A stretch of 10,905 nucleotides of DNA, taken from contig DAYL01000025.1 in assembly GCA_002508705.1 (NCBI GenBank), positions 1-10,905 on the forward strand. The letters are read 5' to 3'. The DNA comes from Methanoculleus sp. UBA374 (GTDB lineage Archaea > Halobacteriota > Methanomicrobia > Methanomicrobiales > Methanoculleaceae). The translations under genes and the position numbers were made by a program. How positions within the stretch are numbered: the stretch's first letter is position 1; each line of letters starts with the position of its first letter. The notes under the pieces are model-generated. The model searched no databases. It saw only the letters and a list, made by a program, of their open reading frames with translations, and had not been told where the DNA came from. Positions 6,077-10,905 of this stretch are shown one piece after another.

Positions 6077-6400
6077 ATGATACTTACGACGACTGCAGAA
6101 GTCCCGGGCTACGCCATCGGGGAGATCCTCGGTGTGGTCTTCGGCAATACGGTACGGACGAAGAATATCGGAAAAGACGTTATGGCCGGCTTAAAGAGCG
6201 TCGTCGGCGGCGAACTTCAGGAGTACACCTCGATGCTCTCCGATGCCCGGACCGAGTCGTACAACCGGATGGTCAACGCCGCACACGATCTCGGGGCCGA
6301 CGCGGTGGTGAACATCCGGTTCACGACGTCCCAGACGATGTCGACCGCGGCGGAACTCCTCGCCTACGGGACGGCGGTGAAACTCGTCCCGAAGAAGTAG
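6077..6400 (+). CDS. YbjQ/UPF0145 family protein (so-called heavy-metal-binding domain)
   Basis: The protein has 107 residues, the usual length of this family. Recognisable family features are the N-terminal TTTAEVPGYAIGEILGVVFG with the following RTKNIGKDVMAGLKSVVGGEL, then a long helix (LSDARTESYNRMVNAAHDLGADAVV) and the closing strand NIRFTTSQ with YGTAVKLV. YbjQ proteins form pentamers with a conserved small domain. Their biochemical role is not established, and the metal-binding label comes from structure annotation only. The gene is preceded by a 51-residue membrane peptide in the same transcript, so the pair may act at the membrane (inference). The start at ATG 6077 has a good ribosome binding site. 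A terminator follows at once. Confidence 0.88.
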   Translation: MILTTTAEVPGYAIGEILGVVFGNTVRTKNIGKDVMAGLKSVVGGELQEYTSMLSDARTESYNRMVNAAHDLGADAVVNIRFTTSQTMSTAAELLAYGTAVKLVPKK

Positions 6401-6411
6401 GGGTTTTTGAC

Positions 6412-6438
6412 GGCAGGGGTTCCTGTCTTCTTTTTTTT
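6412..6438 (+). terminator. intrinsic-type terminator after the YbjQ-family gene
   Basis: GGCAGG (6412-6417) pairs with CCTGTC (6422-6427, one G-T pair) around the loop GGTT. It is followed closely by TTC and a run of eight T (6431-6438), a T-run of the kind that ends archaeal transcripts. Confidence 0.65.
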
Positions 6439-6567
6439 GGTTGGGCTCGTGTGGCAGGTTGAGCCCATAGGTATTGGGGAGGTGTACAATCGCCTAGAGG
6501 ACACTCTTTGTTGCGAGGAGCCGAGCACACCGGACCGCGGGGATATCGCCATATGGGAGGGGCTGAC

Positions 6568-6589
6568 GGGGAGGGACTCTCCCCTCCCC
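6568..6589. repeat. inverted repeat, perfect 8-bp GC-rich stem
   Basis: GGGGAGGG (6568-6575) and CCCTCCCC (6582-6589) enclose ACTCTC. No T-run follows on either strand, so it is not a standard intrinsic terminator. Confidence 0.6.
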
Positions 6590-6626
6590 TGTCTCCAAGC
6601 CTAAAACTGGCGTACCGTAGAAATCA

Positions 6627-6638
6627 TCGATATAGATA
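6627..6638 (+). promoter_or_regulatory. possible TATA box within the gene-free stretch
   Basis: An AT-rich run (CGATATAGATAA) sits in GC-rich surroundings. A transcript starting about 25 bases downstream would cover the two stems at 6749-6828. No coding frame follows it. Confidence 0.25.
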
Positions 6639-6748
6639 AGTGGCACTCTCAGGAACCAATATGGAAGACCCAGGGGAGTTTTGAGGGGTTTCGTCCTCCT
6701 CCTGTCTATGAGATAGTATCTGCAATCCCACCCGGCCTTCGTCCTCCT

Positions 6749-6772
6749 CCCCCTTCCTGCACAGGAAGGGGG
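6749..6772. repeat. inverted repeat, perfect 11-base arms
   Basis: CCCCCTTCCTG (6749-6759) and CAGGAAGGGGG (6762-6772) are exact reverse complements separated by CA. As RNA this would be a 10-bp stem with a 4-base loop. No T-run flanks it on either strand. Confidence 0.7.
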
Positions 6773-6797
6773 CAGTGCGTGGCGATAGTCGATGGAA

Positions 6798-6828
6798 ATC
6801 TGCGCATGGGATTATGCGATAGGCAGAT
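6798..6828. repeat. bulged hairpin, 5 + 5 base pairs
   Basis: ATCTG CGCAT (6798-6807) pairs with ATGCG (6814-6818) and CAGAT (6824-6828). The loop is GGGATT and a 5-base bulge ATAGG lies on the 3' side. It lies 25 bases from the preceding stem. Confidence 0.45.
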
Positions 6829-6872
6829 GTTGGAGCGCCAAAGACGTTGAATTGACGGGGACCCGCCTCTCC

Positions 6873-8507
6873 TCACTCCCCGCTCTTCTTCACCTTCCGG
6901 ACCTTCACCGCAACCCCGCGCTTTGACCGGAGCATCTCGTCCGCCCCCATCATCGCACGCCCGGTGGCGACCGCGAGCGGCCCTTCCACGAGCACCTCGT
7001 CGCCTTCCCGTATCCCGGGGTCGCATTCCGTGACTCCCGGGGCAAGGATGTCACCCTGCGGCACGAATGCATCTATCCGTACCCGGTAGCCCTCCGGTAT
7101 CAGGTCCCACCCCGCAAACGTCGGACGGAAGAGCCCGGTCCCCGGATCGATGCTGAAGAGTTGCTGCTTTCCGCGGAGGACCGCCATCTGCATGCTCCTG
7201 CCCCGGACCTGGAGACCCTTCGTGTTGATCTCGGTCCCGAACTGCCAGGATACCGTGCCCCGGACGGTATCGGTCTGAACCCGGCGTTCGCCCGTGAGAG
7301 CGTCGGCGAGGGCCCGGAGGGAGCCCGGCGCCGTCGGGTGCCCCTGACAGGTCACCTCAAGGCCTATCCCCGAAGCCTCCGCCGCCATCTCCGCAACCGT
7401 GAGCGCCCCACCCTCAAGGTGGGCGATCACCCGGCGGTAGGGGTGCGCCGCGAAGTAGCGGGCGAGGATATCGGCGATGAAGGCGCACTCCTCGCGGTCC
7501 CAATAGCCGGTCACCGGCACGTCGTAGTGCCCCGCCGGGTAGACCCGCTCCAGTTCCCGGGGAACGAGGCCGAGCGGCGAGGTGACGATCAGTTCGTGCG
7601 CCCGCCGGTCCACCGTGTTCATAAAGAGCCGGTGGCTCCGTGAGAGCGAGTAGGGCTTCCGCGCCGAGCAGGGGAGGAGGACCGCGACGTCGGTCCGGGT
7701 CGGGACGAACCGCTCGATCACCCGGTCGGCGAACCGCCGGATCTCTGAGCGGTTCTGCGACTCGGCGGTGTTGGCACGCATCGGCACCCCCCGCGCCACC
7801 GGGAGGAAGCGCTCCATAAAAGCGTAGTTCCGGTCGAGGAACCGGAGGATGCCCACCTGTTCGGCGGCCGCCCGGCACCGCGATTCCACAAGCTCCCGGA
7901 GCCTTCCCGCCTCGATATAGTGCCGCACAAGGGCGATCTCGCGGTCGAGCGCGAGACGGTTGTGCCGCGCGAGGTCGCCGGCCCGGCACCCCTCGCACCC
8001 GCAGACTCCCGTCTTCATGATCGAGGCGGGAAACTCGCCTTCCGGAAGGCAGAAGGTCTTCTGCGCGGATGCAAGGTCGACGGCCCGATAGTCGAAGAGA
8101 TCGAAGCCCGAGTAGACGAGGAGGCAGGCGGTCGAAGGGAGCGCCGCAGCCGGAGCGTACCACGCGGTGTCCGGCGGGACGCTCTCTTTGAGAGCCGCCA
8201 GCCACATCGCGTAATTCCGGGGGTTCTTCTGCGCCGTATGCCAGTTTGCGACCATGACACAGTCGCCCGACTCCGCCGAAGCGGCGAGCGGGTGGACGGT
8301 CACCGGCTGCCCCTCCCCGGGGGAAAAATAGTTCTCGACGAACGCCGGGTCTATCGCGAGTGGAACGTTTGAGAGGGGGCGCCTGTTGAGCGCCGGAAAG
8401 AGGCCGTCCACATCGAGGGCGGCGGGGAGGGAGACCCTCTCCTCTCCCTCTTCATAGGTCCCGATCCGTGCAAGGCCGTCGCGCCTCTCCGCCTCATACC
8501 GGCTCAC
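6873..8507 (-). CDS. arcS: archaeosine synthase ArcS (TgtA2), lysine/amidino transfer to preQ0-15 of tRNA
   Basis: The protein has 544 residues from GTG 8507. It carries the family signature PC-x3-KPY-x2-S-x2-H exactly (P279, C280, K284, P285, Y286, S289, H292). The N-terminal TGT-like half keeps a zinc-site pattern (C169, C171, C174, H182) but not the catalytic aspartates of TgtA. The last 80 residues or so (465-544) form a PUA RNA-binding domain. ArcS acts after TgtA on the preQ0 base at position 15 of archaeal tRNA; in many species it attaches lysine and a radical SAM enzyme (RaSEA) completes archaeosine. No RaSEA gene is visible here. The start is set by GGAGG 7 bases upstream and by the GTGA overlap with the tgtA stop. 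The much longer upstream frame (to 8960) lies inside tgtA and is not real. Confidence 0.93.
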   Translation of the reverse strand: MSRYEAERRDGLARIGTYEEGEERVSLPAALDVDGLFPALNRRPLSNVPLAIDPAFVENYFSPGEGQPVTVHPLAASAESGDCVMVANWHTAQKNPRNYAMWLAALKESVPPDTAWYAPAAALPSTACLLVYSGFDLFDYRAVDLASAQKTFCLPEGEFPASIMKTGVCGCEGCRAGDLARHNRLALDREIALVRHYIEAGRLRELVESRCRAAAEQVGILRFLDRNYAFMERFLPVARGVPMRANTAESQNRSEIRRFADRVIERFVPTRTDVAVLLPCSARKPYSLSRSHRLFMNTVDRRAHELIVTSPLGLVPRELERVYPAGHYDVPVTGYWDREECAFIADILARYFAAHPYRRVIAHLEGGALTVAEMAAEASGIGLEVTCQGHPTAPGSLRALADALTGERRVQTDTVRGTVSWQFGTEINTKGLQVRGRSMQMAVLRGKQQLFSIDPGTGLFRPTFAGWDLIPEGYRVRIDAFVPQGDILAPGVTECDPGIREGDEVLVEGPLAVATGRAMMGADEMLRSKRGVAVKVRKVKKSGE

Positions 8508-9946
8508 GATACCACCTCCGCATCGGGGACCTCCTCGCTGACGAGGCGAGCCCACGCTTCGCCGCACAGGACGACGAACCGCTTCTCCGGGTGGGCCTTC
8601 ATCAGGGCCCGGATGCCGGCGCACCCCGACCTGACCATGTCGTCGTCCCACTCCGGGACCTCGCTCTGTCCAATGGGGAAGGTCTCCGCAAGCTCGGCGG
8701 GGTACGGCCCGAAGGGCGGCTTGAAGTTCAGCACCGTATCGAACCCCGGAACCTCCCGCCCGTCGAACGAGACCAGCACACGGTCGCCGAGAGGGATGCG
8801 GGGGATGACCTCGCGGAACCGGAGCACCTCCGTCCTCCGGCAGGTCTCCGATCCCCGGTAGAAGAACCGGCGCTTGGAGACGGGGTCGTCGCGCGCGAGC
8901 GTTGATGCGTGGCCGAGGAGTTCCCGGTAGCCGTCGAGCAGGCGCGGGTGACTCCGGCACCGCTCGTCGACCAGTTCCCAGAGCGTCCCGTCCTGGATCG
9001 CCTGCCGGATGCGGGCGATCTCCGCGAGGGTGACGTAGAGGTTATGGAGGGCGAGCAGCCGCTCCCGGTCCCCGGACGTACGGAGCTCGTCGGCGGTCAT
9101 CGAGCGGCAGACCCGGCAGGAGCAGGGCAGTTCCGCGAGTTCGTCGATCTTGAAACTCCCGTGCGGGGTGATGTAGCGCCCTTCCCGTGCAAAGAGGGCG
9201 TATGCGGCAGAATCGAAGAGGTCGCAGCCCATCGCGACGGCGAGGGCGAACATCGACGGGTGGCCTGCACCGAAGAGGTGGACGGCGGTCGCCGGGGAGA
9301 GACCGCGTTTGGCCGCGAGAACGACCTTTACCAGGTCCCGGTAACGGTAGTTCTCCATCAGCGGCACCACGGCCCCGATCGGAGCGAAGGTGAAGTTGAG
9401 GTCCCGGACGGCCCGTCCGGCTTCCTCGCGGAGGTCGGTGAAGATGCCGCCCTGCACCGGCCCGGCGAGGTTTGCGTCGGGGAAGAGTTGCTGGGCCTCC
9501 CTGATCCGGTCCATGGTGACCGCAAGTTCCCGTGCCGCCTTCTCCCGGCCCGCGTCCGGCGGGGTGGGGATGTCCAGGGGAACGATGATGTCGCTCCCGA
9601 TTGCCTGCTGGAACTCGAGCGTGTCCCGGTTGCTCACCTCGACCTCGCCGTAGACCGAGAGCTGGAACGAGCCGGAGTCGGTCATGACGACCCCGTCGAA
9701 GTCGAGAACCGAGTGAAGCCCCTCCGCCAGCGCCCGGTCGCGGTACTCCGTGCTCCGCCGGAAGATGTAGGCGTTTGTGATCAGGGCTTCGACGCCCATC
9801 TCCTGCATCTCGCGGGGGGTTACCAGGGGGAGGTGGGGGTTGACGACGGGGAGGAGCGCGGGTGTCCGAACGATTCTATCGTTCACCCTGAGTTTCCCGA
9901 CCCTCCCGGCGATATCTTTGTGTATGACCTCAAAAGTAATTGCCAT
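8504..9946 (-). CDS. tgtA: tRNA-guanine(15) transglycosylase (archaeosine pathway)
   Basis: The protein has 480 residues. It exchanges guanine at position 15 in the D-loop of tRNA for preQ0, the first tRNA-level step of archaeosine synthesis. The catalytic features are in place: D90 in MTDSGSFQ (general acid/base), the PLDIPTPPD segment (123-131), GPVQGG (162-167), and D245 in DLFDSAAY (nucleophile). The zinc site is C275, C277, C280 with H301. About 170 residues follow the zinc site, but I see no PUA domain, unlike the longer Pyrococcus enzyme; here the PUA domain is on ArcS. ATG 9946 begins 5 bases after the AMMECR1-domain stop, with only a weak AAGG upstream, so translation is probably coupled. 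It overlaps arcS by 4 bases. Confidence 0.95.
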   Translation of the reverse strand: MAITFEVIHKDIAGRVGKLRVNDRIVRTPALLPVVNPHLPLVTPREMQEMGVEALITNAYIFRRSTEYRDRALAEGLHSVLDFDGVVMTDSGSFQLSVYGEVEVSNRDTLEFQQAIGSDIIVPLDIPTPPDAGREKAARELAVTMDRIREAQQLFPDANLAGPVQGGIFTDLREEAGRAVRDLNFTFAPIGAVVPLMENYRYRDLVKVVLAAKRGLSPATAVHLFGAGHPSMFALAVAMGCDLFDSAAYALFAREGRYITPHGSFKIDELAELPCSCRVCRSMTADELRTSGDRERLLALHNLYVTLAEIARIRQAIQDGTLWELVDERCRSHPRLLDGYRELLGHASTLARDDPVSKRRFFYRGSETCRRTEVLRFREVIPRIPLGDRVLVSFDGREVPGFDTVLNFKPPFGPYPAELAETFPIGQSEVPEWDDDMVRSGCAGIRALMKAHPEKRFVVLCGEAWARLVSEEVPDAEVVS

Positions 9947-9951
9947 TCGGA

Positions 9952-10518
9952 TTAAACCGCCTTCTCTTCAAATATCTGCCCCTCGAACGTCTGCACGGCA
10001 ACATCGTCGCGCTTCCAGCACCCGGGCCGGAGTCCGGCCTTGATGCAGGTCTGGTCGAGGAACTCCCGGCTGTCCCAGCCGTACTCGGTCGCGACCTGCG
10101 GAAGGAGGAGGCCCCCTGTCCCGAGACCGCTGACGATCAGGCCGTGCCTCCCGACCTCGACACAGCCGGGGCGCTCTTCCGGCGGGCATTCGAGCGGCCG
10201 GGGCACGGTGAGCACCGTCACCTCAAGGTCGAGGTCGGCAAGTTCCGACCGCGACACCGGCAAAAACCGGGGGTCCTCAAGAGCGGCCGACACGGCCGCC
10301 TCGACGATCGCGTCGCCGAGCGGCCGTATCGGGTACGGGAGGCCGATACATCCGCGGAGGGACCCCTCCCGCTTGATCGTAACGAAGACGCCGCGCTTCT
10401 CCCCGAAGACCGGGGGGAGAGCAGGCAGCGTCGTCCGTTCGCCGTTGACGGCCTTCTCGACGGCACTGCGTGCCAGGCGAACAGCCGTCCTGCCTTCTTC
10501 CGGGGTCAGCATTTCCAT
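9952..10518 (-). CDS. AMMECR1-domain protein
   Basis: The protein has 188 residues from ATG 10518. It shows the family core [17 protein letters not shown] (43-59) with the LRGCIG motif at 54-59, then EDPRF and a C-terminal [25 protein letters not shown] region. AMMECR1 proteins are widespread in archaea and eukaryotes. Some occur as part A of AmmeMemoRadiSam sets, but no Memo or radical SAM partner is nearby. Their biochemical function is unsettled; a nucleic-acid-related role has been proposed. It is the first gene of a tight operon with tgtA and arcS, which suggests but does not prove a link to tRNA modification. ATG 10512 (MLTPEEG) is an alternative start. There is no Shine-Dalgarno, and a TATA-like box lies about 27 bases upstream, pointing to a leaderless message. 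Confidence 0.9.
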   Translation of the reverse strand: MEMLTPEEGRTAVRLARSAVEKAVNGERTTLPALPPVFGEKRGVFVTIKREGSLRGCIGLPYPIRPLGDAIVEAAVSAALEDPRFLPVSRSELADLDLEVTVLTVPRPLECPPEERPGCVEVGRHGLIVSGLGTGGLLLPQVATEYGWDSREFLDQTCIKAGLRPGCWKRDDVAVQTFEGQIFEEKAV

Positions 10519-10539
10519 CAAAATGGGTCGTATGATGTT

Positions 10540-10551
10540 GAATACTTTTAG
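10540..10551 (-). promoter_or_regulatory. TATA-like promoter of the AMMECR1-tgtA-arcS operon
   Basis: On the minus strand the sequence ACTAAAAGTATT, preceded by purine-rich GAGAAAG (a possible BRE), is centred about 27 bases before ATG 10518. This is the spacing expected when transcription starts at or next to the start codon, which fits the missing ribosome binding site. It lies between the archaellin-like stop (10558) and the operon start. Confidence 0.5.
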
Positions 10552-10557
10552 TCTTTC

Positions 10558-10905
10558 TCAGGAGCGGGAAGAGCCCGTATCCACCGGCCCGGTGATCGAG
10601 CAGGGTCCGCCGCCCTCGGGACGCACCCAGACGGTCAGAGCCTCACCGGCGGAGACGGAACGGTCGAGGCAAAGCCGGATCTCACAGTCCTCCCCGGCGA
10701 GAAGGAGGGTGTCGCCCCGGGGAGGTGTTGCCGTCCACGTCCCCGGTCCCGGAGAAGCGGCCCCGGACTGCGTAAGGATCTCAAGATAGGTGCCTGCCAT
10801 GACCGTCACGGTGGCCCGGGCAGAGGTCAACGGGTCCGTTCCCCCCGCCGGTATGGACAACGCGGAAGGTGAGGGTGTCGACGGAGGTGCCGGAGGATTC
10901 GGGGA
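10558..10905 (-). pseudogene. archaellin/type IV pilin-like protein, 3' end, with frameshift (5' end outside window)
   Basis: From the right edge, one frame reads SSGTSVDTLTFRVVHTGGG. At a run of six G (plus 10841-10846) the sensible sequence moves to another frame: TDPLTSARATVTVMAGTYLEIL and on to TGA 10558-10560. Skipping one G joins the two. The joined piece resembles the outer beta domain of archaellins or archaeal pilins. The xDTLxFxVxxTGG strand is typical, as is the closing pattern around DTLLLAGEDCEIRL and ALTVWVRPEGGGPCSITGPVD. The N-terminal pilin helix would lie beyond the window. A TTG-started 100-residue frame (10558-10860) could be called instead but would lack the strand before it. 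The break is either a real mutation, phase variation at the homopolymer, or an assembly error. Confidence 0.55.
10841..10846 (-). other. six-base homopolymer at the apparent frameshift
   Basis: Six C on the plus strand (six G in the coding sense) lie exactly where the archaellin-like reading moves from one frame to the next. One base fewer would restore a continuous frame. Confidence 0.5.

Larger units (their letters stand above)
6439..6872. other. about 430 bases without a convincing gene, rich in inverted repeats
   Basis: This lies between the terminator of the YbjQ gene and the end of arcS on the opposite strand. A 65-codon frame (6407-6604) runs through the T-run of the terminator and shows no family pattern. 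A minus frame (6706-7026) mostly overlaps arcS. What stands out is a TATA-like box near 6627-6638, three strong stems (6568-6589, 6749-6772, 6798-6828) and a 13-base direct repeat TTCGTCCTCCTCC (6690-6702 and 6738-6750). It could hold an unrecognised RNA gene, terminators for the two convergent units, or decayed DNA. Confidence 0.5.

Noticed and set aside
5845..6462. 205-codon ORF overlapping the 51-residue gene and the YbjQ gene
   Set aside because: It lies in another frame of a recognised gene, is rich in Arg/Asp/Gly/His, and runs through the terminator T-run.
6406..6605. 65-codon ORF after the YbjQ gene
   Set aside because: Its start lies in the terminator and it is translated through the T-run as FFF. 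There is no ribosome binding site or family pattern.
6568..6772. CRISPR or insertion-sequence ends suggested by the repeats
   Set aside because: The stems differ from each other, the only direct repeat is a 13-base low-complexity match, and there is no transposase, spacer pattern or cas gene.
8508..8960. N-terminal extension of arcS to an upstream start
   Set aside because: It lies wholly inside tgtA in another frame. GTG 8507 has a strong GGAGG and gives the normal family start.
8909..9955. 348-codon plus-strand ORF opposite tgtA
   Set aside because: It is an antisense shadow of tgtA, which has all its catalytic and zinc residues on the minus strand.

Overview
The window reads as chromosomal DNA of a high-GC methanogenic archaeon, most likely one of the Methanomicrobiales (Methanoculleus-like). 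Several things point there. The genes tgtA and arcS are separate, and TgtA has no PUA domain. One surface protein ends in a PGF-CTERM signal. There is an archaellin-like gene fragment, and Shine-Dalgarno-led operons sit beside apparently leaderless transcripts. The genus is an inference; no rRNA gene is present to prove it.

Left part (1-3432, plus strand): the tail of a membrane protein comes first, followed by a gene-poor stretch. Next is a secreted transglutaminase-like protein whose signal peptide is cut off from its catalytic part by one in-frame TGA. Behind it lies a PGF-CTERM surface glycoprotein of unknown function, then a small multi-pass membrane protein. The leaders before the transglutaminase-like gene and before the membrane protein appear to share a diverged structured element. 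A perfect 26-bp dyad lies in the second leader.

Middle (3515-6438): on the minus strand is a two-gene operon for an NfnAB/sulfide-dehydrogenase-like flavoprotein. It consists of an FAD/[2Fe-2S]/NAD(H) subunit followed, with an 8-base overlap, by a two-[4Fe-4S], FAD and NADPH-binding GltA-like subunit. Diverging from it on the plus strand is a pair made of a 51-residue membrane peptide, not usually called, and a YbjQ-family protein, closed by an intrinsic-type terminator. About 430 bases without a convincing gene follow, carrying three strong inverted repeats.

Right part (6873-10905, minus strand): an AMMECR1-domain gene, tgtA and arcS form a tight operon (gap of 5 bases, then overlap of 4). 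TgtA swaps guanine-15 of tRNA for preQ0 and ArcS acts next toward archaeosine. The AMMECR1 start has an AT-rich TATA-like box about 27 bases upstream, which suggests a leaderless mRNA. At the right edge is the 3' end of an archaellin/pilin-like gene whose reading frame breaks at a run of six C (six G on the coding strand).

I see no CRISPR array, tRNA, rRNA, insertion sequence or defence system. The points most worth a second look are the TGA-split transglutaminase, the homopolymer frameshift in the archaellin-like gene, the shared leader element, and the structured stretch at 6439-6872.
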